Of a stretch of DNA of 38,316 nucleotides, positions 1 to 9,102 are shown piece by piece. The notes beneath the pieces were generated by a model. That model had not been told where the DNA came from. It saw only the letters and a program-made list of their open reading frames with translations, and made no database searches. The stretch lies in the NCBI GenBank assembly GCA_946621745.1, contig CAMOOV010000005.1:1-38316 (forward strand). The letters run 5' to 3'. Position 1 is the stretch's first letter. Every line of letters begins with the position of its first letter. This stretch comes from an uncultured Ruminococcus sp. Lineage in GTDB: Bacteria; Bacillota; Clostridia; Oscillospirales; Ruminococcaceae. The translations under genes and the position numbers were made by a program.

Positions 1-53
1 CACGGCAAAAAGACAAGCAGATATCTTCAAGAGATAGTTGGGACATCAATATT
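1..53. repeat. Partial copy (right end) of dispersed ~160-bp MITE-like repeat, cut by the window edge
   Basis: cacggcaaaaagacaagcagatatcttcaagagatagttgggacatcaatat is identical to the right end of the copy at 14387-14547. Confidence 0.85.
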
Positions 54-137
54 ATCATGCCGTATTATTTCATCTTCAATATTGCCGCAGATTCAAAGCT
101 GCAAACCTCATGATTTTCGTATTTATTGGAGAAAAAT

Positions 138-851
138 ATGAATCGCTTTATTATTCTGACTTTCTTGTTTGCGGTCGGAGGATCGATCGGCTGGGGCATT
201 GAGGTTATCTATCGCCGATTTGTTTCACAGAAGCATTGGGTGAATCCGGGATTTCTAACCGGTCCGTGCCTTCCGTTGTATGGGTTCAGTCTCTGTATTC
301 TATACTCAATGGCGCGTATGGAATCATATATCTCTGCTGATGCAATCTGGAAACAAAAGTTGATTCTTTTTATACTAATGGCTGTCGCGATTACTGCTCT
401 TGAGTATGTCGTGGGGCGTGTCATGATCTCCGTAGAACACATCCGGCTGTGGGACTATACAAAGTGCTGGGGGAACATTCAGGGCATCATCTGTCCGCAG
501 TATTCCTTTTACTGGATGATTCTCAGCGCTTTATACTATTTTCTTGTGCATCCGCATATATTAAATGCCCTGGAATGGCTTTCACATAATCTTGCGTTTT
601 CATTCGGAATCGGTTTCTATTACGGAATACTGGTACTGGATTTTGCAAATGCGGCGCGGATGATAAGCAGGATACGAAAGTTTGCTGCAGATAATCAGAT
701 CGTTATTCGTCTTGAACATCTTCGGGAAGAGATCAATTACAACCTGCAAAAAAGAAAACCTCGTTTCTTGTTTTCCATGAAAACAGAAATGCCTTTCTCC
801 GAGGCATTAAGGAAATATGGTGAATCACTCCGAGAAAAGATACACCGATAA
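138..851 (+). CDS. Putative membrane protein, CmpB-type 'putative ABC transporter' family
   Basis: ATG at 138 preceded by ggag; hydrophobic helices and a GFLTGPCLPLYGF motif typical of this family. Confidence 0.7.
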   Translation: MNRFIILTFLFAVGGSIGWGIEVIYRRFVSQKHWVNPGFLTGPCLPLYGFSLCILYSMARMESYISADAIWKQKLILFILMAVAITALEYVVGRVMISVEHIRLWDYTKCWGNIQGIICPQYSFYWMILSALYYFLVHPHILNALEWLSHNLAFSFGIGFYYGILVLDFANAARMISRIRKFAADNQIVIRLEHLREEINYNLQKRKPRFLFSMKTEMPFSEALRKYGESLREKIHR

Positions 852-866
852 CAATATCAGACTATT

Positions 867-898
867 AAAAAAGCACCTGCGGATAAGCAGGTGCTTTT
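867..898 (+). terminator. Intrinsic terminator hairpin (bidirectional A/T-flanked)
   Basis: aaaagcacctgc-ggataa-gcaggtgctttt perfect stem with T-run. Confidence 0.85.
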
Positions 899-952
899 CA
901 CTGGCTAAGAAAACAGCTATATTCTCACATCGGGAATACAGCTGTAATTTCT

Positions 953-1741
953 TTATGCCGAAAGTCTGTATTTTTCATGATACGAATTGTAAGCGCCAAT
1001 AAATTGCTTGGAACGCTGAGCTTTCAGTTCATTAAGGTATACATGGCTTCTCATACTGGACTTTGCGATTTGAATAATAGATACCGCGATATTGGAGCAA
1101 TGGTCAGACACTCTCTCGCAGTTGATAAGCAGATCAGACAGGTAAACGCCTAGCTCAGGGCTGCATTCTCCCCTGCGCAGTCTGTCGATATGCTTATCTC
1201 TTATCGTCTTAGTAAGATCGTCTATCACTTCCTCCAGCGGTTCAACATTCATAGCCAGTTCAGTGTTGTTATCTGTAAATGCCCTGACTGTCAGCCCGGA
1301 AATTTCTGTCAGCGCAGCAAAAAGCGTAGAAAAATCGTCCTTTGCACTGTCTGAAAAGCTCTGACTGTTATGTTCCATTCCCTGCGCGATCTCGATCATA
1401 TTGATCGCATGACTCTGTTGTTTTCCTCTCAGCCTTGCTTTCACACGGCTGACAAGCTCCATAACACCGAATGACTTGCAGAGATAATCGTCAGCACCGA
1501 GATCAAGACCTTTCACGCGGTCAAGTTCTGTTGTCTTTGCCGAAATGATTATGACAGGTATTTTTTCGGTAACCGGATCATCACGCAGCTTGCTGAGCAT
1601 TGTCAGTCCGTCATCGCCCGGCAGCATAATGTCAAGCAAAATAAGGTCGGGAACAGCGTCAGCTCGGTCTGATGACACTGCCTGTTGTAATATGGTATCT
1701 GCTGTTCTGCTATCTTCCGCTGTTCGGCATCGTCTTTGCAT
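953..1741 (-). pseudogene. Chimeric remnant: response-regulator receiver fragment fused to the C-terminal PhoU-like region of a Na/Pi cotransporter
   Basis: PDLILLDIMLPGDDGLTML...KIPVIIISAKTTELDRVKGLDLGADDYLCKSF...RVKARLR is a receiver lacking its N-terminal acidic pocket and output domain; it is followed directly by SHAINMIEIAQGMEHNSQSFSD...VEPLEEVIDDL...ELGVYLSDLLINCERVSDHCSNIAVSII, typical of NptA-type PhoU tails. Confidence 0.75.
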
Positions 1742-1815
1742 TCAAGAACTTTACGCCCATTGCAGGGCAGTCTCTTCTGCGAAACCTGTTCATCAACAGC
1801 GAAGCGACAACATAA
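1651..1815 (+). pseudogene. Relic of LplB-type carbohydrate ABC transporter permease (N-terminal fragment)
   Basis: Frame from 1651: EQRQLGLMTLPVVIWYLLFCYLPLFGIVFAFKNFTPIAGQSLLRNLFINSEATT*; the LPxxIWxLLFxYLPLFGIVFAFKNF signature matches the first TM of LplB-like permeases; shorter than the ORF-track cutoff. Confidence 0.65.
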
Positions 1816-1822
1816 ACACAGA

Positions 1823-1855
1823 ACGGCGGAGCATTCAGCGCTCCGCCGTGTTTTT
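1823..1855 (+). terminator. Intrinsic terminator
   Basis: acggcggagc-attcagc-gctccgccgt followed by gttttt. Confidence 0.8.
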
Positions 1856-1901
1856 CTGTCGTCGTATTCAAATGCTTTCCCCGCTGCCAGTGTCTGAGCC
1901 G

Positions 1902-2801
1902 TCATTGCGCCAGATAGCGCCGGAGTGCATCCAGATTGCTTTGCATATCCTCATAGCCCAGCCAATAGAGTGCGCCGAGCTTATCCATATCACCGTCAAA
2001 GCGTGTCACAGTCACAGGCTGTGAGGGAGCGATCAGAAAAATCTCTCCTGCCGACGCTTTCCGCTCCAGCATTTCGACCGCTGCATTGAACCGCTCATTG
2101 ACCTTTTCCATACTCTGAAGGAATTTCGGATAATTGCGGTACATCAGATGCGCGATGCCCGGCTTTCCCGGATCTCTGCGATAGGACAGCTCCCTTGTCC
2201 GGACGACAACGATCTTCCTTTCGCCGGATTGTTCCGCCCAGCCAAAGGGGATCTTTTCCGCACAGCCGCCGTCCAGATACGGAATACCGTTGATCATCAC
2301 CGGCTTTGAAATATACGGAACGGTTGCAGAAGCCTGCACTGCCTTTGAAAGATTGCATTTGCCCTTTTCAAAGTATTCGACCTCACCTGTCAGAAGATTT
2401 GCCGCAGAAACAGCCAGTCTTCTGGACGGATCGGCAAGGCGCTTTTTGTCAAGCGGGTGCGATTTCAGAATCGTCCGGAACAGATATGTAAATCCGGTGA
2501 TACCGCCGTCTGTTTTCATAGCACCGATCCCGCAGTAATTCGGATCATGCCGATACGTAAGGTCAATCCTTGCCCCCCAGCCGATCTGCCCGGAAACATA
2601 GCCGATCGCTGAGAGCGCACCTGCGGAGCATCCGCAGACGGAAGTGAAATTGATATCATTCTGCATCATGCAGTCCAGCACGCCGAGCGTATAAAGCCCC
2701 TTCCATCCGCCGCCCTCCAGAACGATACAGCCCTCCGTCAATGCATCCCCGGCTGTACCGGAGGGAAGCTGATCCAGATCTTTGTAGATTTTGCGGTTCA
2801 T
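1902..2801 (-). CDS. Patatin-like phospholipase family protein
   Basis: Oxyanion motif VLEGGGWKGLYTLGVLD, nucleophile elbow GCSAG, DGG motif (YLDGGCAEKIP). Confidence 0.9.
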   Translation of the reverse strand: MNRKIYKDLDQLPSGTAGDALTEGCIVLEGGGWKGLYTLGVLDCMMQNDINFTSVCGCSAGALSAIGYVSGQIGWGARIDLTYRHDPNYCGIGAMKTDGGITGFTYLFRTILKSHPLDKKRLADPSRRLAVSAANLLTGEVEYFEKGKCNLSKAVQASATVPYISKPVMINGIPYLDGGCAEKIPFGWAEQSGERKIVVVRTRELSYRRDPGKPGIAHLMYRNYPKFLQSMEKVNERFNAAVEMLERKASAGEIFLIAPSQPVTVTRFDGDMDKLGALYWLGYEDMQSNLDALRRYLAQ

Positions 2802-2863
2802 TTCATCATCACTTTCTGTATTGATCGTTCACGGTATTTATTATGAAAAACCGTGTATATACG

Positions 2864-2892
2864 ATTATATCATGCTATGCAAAGTTTGTCAA
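2864..2892 (-). promoter_or_regulatory. Sigma-A promoter of the patatin gene
   Basis: Minus strand TTGACA-17 bp-TATAAT (TGTCAA at 2887-2892, ATTATA at 2864-2869). Confidence 0.85.
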
Positions 2893-2922
2893 GTATTCGG
2901 CCGGTCAGCAGGAAATATATGC

Positions 2923-5502
2923 TCAGCGGAGAAAGCGTCTGAGCATTGTGAGATCTGCGGAGGTGATTCTGCCGTTCCCGTCGAGATCGGCTGCATTCCA
3001 ATCTGTCAGCGTTCCGGCCGTCAGCAGGAATTGCTGCATCATGACTGCATCCGCATGATCGCAGACACCGTCCGCATTGACATCACCGCGTACAGCGGTC
3101 TTCCCGCTAAGCGAACGGATCTCTGTTTCGGTCAAAGCCTGCCGGTAGACCGCAATATTGTCAATTTCACCCTGAAAACCGGAGTCCTCCTCGTAGAATG
3201 AGCTGCCGATCCGGCATTTCTGTTTACTGCCCATATCGGCAGGACCGGTCGTCAGCTCGGTCGTTTCGGCCGCAAGTATGCCGTCGATGTAGAGGCGTGC
3301 GCTGCCGCCGCTCACCGAGAGAGCATAGCGATGCCACTGTGTTCCGTCGAGATCATCAACGCGGAATCCGCTTTCGCCGCGCCATGTGTCGGTCGTCGTC
3401 TCAAAACGGAAATGATCCTTTGCAATCTTGAAAAAAGCATATTTGTCGCGGTTCTGACCTGTTGCAAAGGTGAAGAAATCACCCTCGGAATCAGAACGCG
3501 CATCCATGATGACAGTATACTCCCGCGTCCCGTCGAGCAGTCCCGCGGGCAGCTCTGCATAGTCCGCTGGATTGCCGGAGAGCCGCAGGAAGCCGCCGTT
3601 TGCATCCGATGCGAAAGAAGTACTGGATGAAAGCATCAGATCGCCGCCGTTTCCGCTGATATCCGGAACTGCTGCGCCGGCCGTCGGTTCATCGAAATCG
3701 TACATCACTGCGGGAACAGGCATTTCTGAATCCCGAAGCGGTGTACCGAAGATTTTAACCTCATAAACAGTCGGCGTATACCAGTTGTTGTTCGGGTTGT
3801 TCTGCAATGTCGCATTCTGCACATTGAGCCGCACATACCTCGCCTCACCGGAAAGCATATCGCTGTTGAAGCCGTAGGTGCTGTTGACGGTATCGCTGCT
3901 CTTGTCAGTGTGATCAAGCAGCTTTTTCCAGCTGATGCCGTCTGTGCTGCCCTCAACAGTATAGGTGTAATAGCCCTCCGAGCCTTTGCAAATATACCAT
4001 GAAATCTGAATATTTGCGAGTGAGCAGACACGCTCCAGATCAATTTGCAGATAGAACGGCCATTTTTTATAGTCACCGATCGCCGTAAACGACGACTGAT
4101 AGGAGCCGTCCACGGCCTGCGCCGCAGAAGTCTCTGTCTTTGCCGCGAGAGATGCGGATGCCGGTCTGTCCTGCGAGAGCAGCTCGCCCTCCTGCACCGG
4201 ATAGAGCGCGCCGGTCTCGGTGCTGTAAAGGAAAGACGGGTAATAATCGTAGAAGGCAAAGCCGTTGTCGAAATACAGCGGGCAGAGCGTTGTGCCGGAG
4301 GTCGAGGCAGCCCGCAGCCAGCGATAGGCGTGCATCAGATAGTTCTGATCCTGCAAATTGACGATCCAGCCGGACTGTGAGGAAAATGTCGAGCTGTTGC
4401 CGATGCTGCGCAGGCCACTCCATTCGCCGGCAATATTGTCCGTCACGGTATAGGCGCCGCTGCTCGGATACCAGCCTGCCGCCTGCGAGGTGAACAGGAA
4501 ATAGTACCCGTTTCTCTTTATCATATTCGGGAATTCGCGGTACTGGTTCTCATGCAGCGTTTTGACGACCTCGGTGACATCGCTGTATGTACTGTTCATT
4601 TTGAAGATATAAAGCGTCGCATTGGCGCCCTGTCCCTCCTTGTTTGCTGCCGCGATCAGATAGCCTGTATGCGCGGCATCATCGTCGAAGAAGATCGCCA
4701 TATCGCGCACCTGAATATCCAGCGGATTGTATACATGATGCACAGTGAACTGACCGCCGGGCGTTCCTGTGATGACGAGCGCCTTGCCGTCACTGTAGCC
4801 GGAGGGCTTTTCCCAGTGCGCCCAGATAACAACCTTATTGATATGCGCAAGGTATTCGATATGCACGGATTCGATCTTGCAGCTTTCGAGCGCGCTGTTC
4901 TGGGAGGAATCCGCTGCGTTCCGCGGATTGCCGAAGCGTCTGCCGTCAGAGGATGTCGTTTCTTCGAGATAAATGTCCTGCGTGCCGGAATGCGAGCGCA
5001 GTGCATAGCTGTAATAGGTATCCCCGACCTTATAGCCGCTCGTTTCATAGCGCAGGCTGCTGCCTTTCTGATTGTCGTAGCGGTCTAGACCGTCTGGAAG
5101 AACACAGGGCTCCAGCGATTTCACAGAGGAATAGGATGTTCCGTTTTTTCCGGTTACTGCGAGCTGATAATAATAGACCTTTCCGGTCTGCATATCATCG
5201 TCCGACCATGATTTTCCCGTGCCGGAATAGACCGGTACAAAATCCGAATCCGAGCCCTCGGAGCGGTAGAGCGTATAGGATGCTGCATCGAGTGTGGTGT
5301 CCCATTGCAGCGCGGCGTGATCCGCTTTGCCGCTGTCACCGGCGGTATAGAGATTGGCCGCAAGTCCGATCTCCGCAGATACTGCGCTGTATGCAGCCTT
5401 TCCGCTGTCTGCTGCAAGCACCTGCAACGGACTGCCCGCTGCAAGGAGCATCATCCCCGTACATAAGGAGATAATCCGTTTTCCGATCCTGTTCTGATTC
5501 AT
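2923..5502 (-). CDS. Secreted multidomain carbohydrate-active protein: GH43-like beta-propeller, F5/8-type C domain, LamG-like domain, C-terminal dockerin
   Basis: Signal peptide MNQNRIGKRIISLCTGMMLLAAGSPLQVLA; propeller-like region; discoidin-like block; LamG-like block; RGDVNADGVCDHADAVMMQQFLL...AADLDGNGRITSADLTMLRRFLR is a duplicated dockerin repeat; RBS ggagg before ATG 5502. Confidence 0.85.
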   Translation of the reverse strand: MNQNRIGKRIISLCTGMMLLAAGSPLQVLAADSGKAAYSAVSAEIGLAANLYTAGDSGKADHAALQWDTTLDAASYTLYRSEGSDSDFVPVYSGTGKSWSDDDMQTGKVYYYQLAVTGKNGTSYSSVKSLEPCVLPDGLDRYDNQKGSSLRYETSGYKVGDTYYSYALRSHSGTQDIYLEETTSSDGRRFGNPRNAADSSQNSALESCKIESVHIEYLAHINKVVIWAHWEKPSGYSDGKALVITGTPGGQFTVHHVYNPLDIQVRDMAIFFDDDAAHTGYLIAAANKEGQGANATLYIFKMNSTYSDVTEVVKTLHENQYREFPNMIKRNGYYFLFTSQAAGWYPSSGAYTVTDNIAGEWSGLRSIGNSSTFSSQSGWIVNLQDQNYLMHAYRWLRAASTSGTTLCPLYFDNGFAFYDYYPSFLYSTETGALYPVQEGELLSQDRPASASLAAKTETSAAQAVDGSYQSSFTAIGDYKKWPFYLQIDLERVCSLANIQISWYICKGSEGYYTYTVEGSTDGISWKKLLDHTDKSSDTVNSTYGFNSDMLSGEARYVRLNVQNATLQNNPNNNWYTPTVYEVKIFGTPLRDSEMPVPAVMYDFDEPTAGAAVPDISGNGGDLMLSSSTSFASDANGGFLRLSGNPADYAELPAGLLDGTREYTVIMDARSDSEGDFFTFATGQNRDKYAFFKIAKDHFRFETTTDTWRGESGFRVDDLDGTQWHRYALSVSGGSARLYIDGILAAETTELTTGPADMGSKQKCRIGSSFYEEDSGFQGEIDNIAVYRQALTETEIRSLSGKTAVRGDVNADGVCDHADAVMMQQFLLTAGTLTDWNAADLDGNGRITSADLTMLRRFLR

Positions 5503-5561
5503 ATTGATCCTCCCTCCCACAGATCACCAATGCATTTTGAAAGGAATGCCTTTCTTTCGTC

Positions 5562-5590
5562 ATTATAACTTTTTTTCGCCCGGATGTCAA
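5562..5590 (-). promoter_or_regulatory. Sigma-A promoter of the dockerin protein gene
   Basis: Minus strand TTGACA-17 bp-TATAAT (TGTCAA 5585-5590, ATTATA 5562-5567). Confidence 0.85.
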
Positions 5591-5627
5591 CATATTTTTT
5601 ACGCCCGATACGATCTCATTTTTCGTA

Positions 5628-5791
5628 ATATTGATGTACCAATTAAATCTTGAAGAATAGATGCGCAGGATTTTTGTCGTGAGACAAGGCAGAAAGCCGC
5701 CGCCTTGCTGACGCAAGGCAAGGTTTTTTAACGCAGTATTATGGCAAAAAGACAAGCAGATATCTTCAAGAGATAGTTGGGACATCAATAT
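5628..5791. repeat. Dispersed ~160-bp MITE-like repeat, copy A (164 bp)
   Basis: Begins atattgatgtacc, ends gggacatcaatat (imperfect terminal inverted repeats); near-identical to 14387-14547 with a 3-bp indel and a few substitutions. Confidence 0.85.
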
Positions 5792-6015
5792 AATACTGAA
5801 TAGAAATCGCTGAGAAAAACACTCATTCAAAAAACTGGATATATTGACTTTTCACAGATTTTGTTGTGTCATATACACATACATCGAATGGCAGATGCCG
5901 GACGCATTCCTGTTGCTTAGCGGATTTATCGCCTGCCGGAAGCAACACGGATGCTGCGGATTATGAAAAAGCTGCACTGACAAACGATTATACATTCATC
6001 TGAAAGGAAAAAGAT

Positions 6016-6991
6016 ATGGCATAAAACGGAAGTACGATCCTTGAGGTCAAGGATCTGAATGTCGATTTTCACTCTGTCAGCGGCGTGATCCATGCGCTGC
6101 GCGGTGTCGATATCACACTGCGCAGGGGGCGAGACTGTCGCGCTGGTCTGAGAATCCGGTTCAGGCAAATCGGTCACGATGAAAACCGTCATGGGACTGC
6201 TCGGCAGCAATGCGGAGATCTGCTCCGGCGAGGTGCTTTACTACGGCGGCGAGGACGATAAGCAGAAAACCAATCTGCTGCAAAAGGACGGTAAATGGCG
6301 TGCGCAGCATATCAACGGCAAGGAGATCGCAATGGTGTTTCAGGATCCGATGACGAGCCTGAATCCGACCATAACGATCGGCAATCAGCTCATCAGCGCG
6401 ATCCGCTCGCATGAGAAGATCTCCCGCAAAGCTGCATGGGAGCGCGCCGTCAATTATCTGCGCGAGGTCGGCATCACCGAGCCTGAGCGCCGCATGGATC
6501 AGTATCCGCATGAATTCTCCGGCGGAATGCGTCAGCGCGTCGGCATCGCAAGAGCACTCATCATGCAGCCGAAGCTCATCATTGCCGACGAATGCATTGC
6601 CGCGCTGGATGCCTCGATTCAGGCGCAGGTCGTCAATCTGCTGAAAAAGCTCTGTAAGGAGACGGATACCTCACTGCTCTTTATTTCGCATGATCTTTCG
6701 ATGGTGCATTATCTGTCCGACCGTATCGGCGTGCTGCATCTCGGCTATCTGCTGGAGACCGGTGATTCCGACGCAGTCTTTGAGGATCCGATCCATCCTT
6801 ATATAAAGAATCTGCTGGCCGCCGTGCCGCGGCCGGATCCGGTCATGCAGCATCACTCCGCAGAGGGCTATGATCCGGTTTCCGCCGGCATCATCTATGA
6901 AAACGGCAACTGGCATTCCTGCGAAAAGGATCCGTCGCACAGAGTATGGTGTACCGATGCGGAATGGAAGAAATGGCGGAGCGAAAAATGA
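6016..6991 (+). pseudogene. Oligopeptide ABC transporter ATP-binding protein, broken 5' end (OppD-like N-terminus, OppF-like C-terminus)
   Basis: Conceptual MA*NGSTILEVKDLNVDFHSVSGVIHALRGVDITLRRGETVALV*ESGSGKSVTMKTVMGLL; TAA at 6022-6024, +1 G in the run 6125-6129, TGA at 6149-6151 inside the Walker A approach; downstream Q-loop, SGGMRQRV, Walker B and H-loop readable. Confidence 0.85.
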
Positions 6992-8173
6992 AACCTGTTG
7001 TCAAGCGCATCATTGCAGCGTGCTGTATCGTCGGGATCCTTGCGATGATTCCGATGACGATCGGCGTCGCCGGAAAGACATACCATGAGGATCTGAAAAA
7101 AAGCGATGAGCTGCGCATCGGCGTACTGGGTGCGCCGGTCACAATGGACGGACAGCTCGCCGGAGACGATGCTTTGCAGCGGCGCGTTCGTCCCGGACCG
7201 CTATGTTCCGCTGGATTCCGAGCTGCATTACAAAAAGAATCCGAATTATATCTTTGCAGACGATGTGTCGCTCTCCGGCATCACAGTCCGGCAGGTCGAG
7301 AATCCGCAGCAGGCGATGATGAACTACCAGTCCGGCGGATACGATATCATTCAGGTCTCCGGCGAGACGGTCGATCTGGCGAAGGGGGATCCCGCTCTGC
7401 TGACCGTGGGCAGCGGAAATGAGTATTTCTACGTTCTGAACGGAAACCGCGTCACTGCGCTGAAAAAACCCAATCTCCGCCATGCACTCTGCCTGAGCGT
7501 GGATCGGGAGAGTATTGTCAGAAATGTGCTGAAACAGGGCTTCACGCCTGTTTACGGTCTTGTCCCGCCTGCATTTGCGAATGAGGCAGACGGCTCCGAT
7601 TACTGCAATGCAAAGGAGGATTACAGCGAGATCACAGGGTTTGATCCCGTCAAGGCAAGAGAATACTGGGAGACCGGACTGAAAGAGGAGGGGATTTCCT
7701 CCCTGACCGTGGAAATGGTCGTCAGAGAAATGAAGAACTCTGAGCCTGTCGTGGACTCTATGGAGAACGTGCTGCCCGGACTGCATATTGAAGTCAGACA
7801 GGTAACAAATCAGCAGTTTTCCGAGGTGGTCGCTGCCACTGATTATGACATCCTGCTCCGCGGCTGGATCGCGGATTATCCTGATCCGAAATCCATGCTG
7901 GAATGCATGGTGTATAAATCGGTCATGAACGGTGAAGCGTGGCTTAACGAGGAGTTTGAGCACATCATCCATACCAACTGCCTTGAGACCGATCCGGTCA
8001 AGCGCATGGAGCTCCTGCACAAAGCGGAGGATCTGCTCATGGAGGACTATACGCTCATCCCGTATTATTTGCGCAGTCAAAACTGGCTGATCTCGGACAG
8101 CATAGAGGGTTATTCATTCAACTTCCGGGGTTCGTTCCCTTACTGCAACAATATCAGAAAGGAGAGCAAATGA
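6988..8173 (+). pseudogene. Oligopeptide-binding protein OppA, internally deleted and frameshifted
   Basis: Signal-like N-terminus MKPVVKRIIAACCIVGILAMIPMTIGVAGKTYHEDLKKSDELRIGVLGAPVTMDGQLAG, then a frame switch near 7160 into SPETMLCSGAFVPDRYVPLDSELHYKKNPNYIF... typical of the OppA middle and C-terminus; the expected intervening N-terminal domain is missing. Confidence 0.8.
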
Positions 8174-9102
8174 AAAAATATCTTTTGAAGCGGCTGATCA
8201 TTTCGATCGTGACACTTTTCTGCAGCGTGCTGGTCATGTTCCTGCTGCTGAATCTGATGCCGGGCTCTCCGTTCCAGAATGAAAAGCTCAGTCCGGAGCA
8301 GAGAGCATTGCTCCTCAGCAAATACGGGCTGGATAAGTCTCTGCCGGAGCGATTTTTCATCTATCTCAAAAATCTGCTGAAGGGCGATTTCGGTGTCAGC
8401 TACAGTCTGGCCGCGAATGTGCCGATCTCCGATCTGCTGAAGGCGCATATGCCGATCTCGATGATCCTCGGCTTTGTCGCAATGGTGATCGGCAGTCTGA
8501 TCGGCATGAGCGTCGGCTTCTTCTCCGCGCTCGCGAAGGACAGCATCGGCGACAAGCTGTGCTCTGTCCTGACGATCATCGGCATTTCGCTTCCGTCCTA
8601 TCTGTTCTCGATCTTCTTCTCCTACACGCTCGGCTTCCGCACCGGAACGCTGCCGATGCTGTTTGAGCACAGTCATCCGGTGCTGTCCTCGATCATGCCG
8701 GTGCTGTCCTATGCGCTGCCGGTCGCGGCGGTGGTCTGCCGCTTCACGCGGGATGAGGCCGTCTCGGTCATGGAGTCGGATTATGTGCTGTTCGCGAAAA
8801 GTCAGGGCATCAGCGGAATGCGCCTGCTGACCGGCTATATTCTCCGCAATTCGCTCATGCCGGTCATCACCGTCATAATGATGCTGCTGGTCGGGCTGCT
8901 GTCCGGCTCTATGGTCACGGAGCAGATCTTCTCGATCCCCGGCATCGGCGCGCTCCTGACGAAAGCGATCACCGCAAATGACTACAATGTCGTGCTTGCG
9001 CTGACATTCGTATATGCATTTATATTCATTGCAGCGCGGCTGCTGCTGGATGTCCTTTATGGCATCATTGATCCGCGCATTCGCGTCAGCGGAAAGGGGT
9101 GA
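8170..9102 (+). CDS. oppB: Oligopeptide ABC transporter permease OppB
   Basis: MKKYLLKRLIISIVTLFCSVLVMFLLLNLMPGSPF...ILRNSLMPVITVIMMLLVGLLSGSMVTEQIFSIPGIGALL; ATGA overlap with the previous ORF. Confidence 0.9.
   Translation: MKKYLLKRLIISIVTLFCSVLVMFLLLNLMPGSPFQNEKLSPEQRALLLSKYGLDKSLPERFFIYLKNLLKGDFGVSYSLAANVPISDLLKAHMPISMILGFVAMVIGSLIGMSVGFFSALAKDSIGDKLCSVLTIIGISLPSYLFSIFFSYTLGFRTGTLPMLFEHSHPVLSSIMPVLSYALPVAAVVCRFTRDEAVSVMESDYVLFAKSQGISGMRLLTGYILRNSLMPVITVIMMLLVGLLSGSMVTEQIFSIPGIGALLTKAITANDYNVVLALTFVYAFIFIAARLLLDVLYGIIDPRIRVSGKG

Noticed and set aside
2830-2855. Inverted repeat cacggt...accgtg in the patatin leader as an operator
   Set aside because: Only 6-bp arms; too weak without comparative support.
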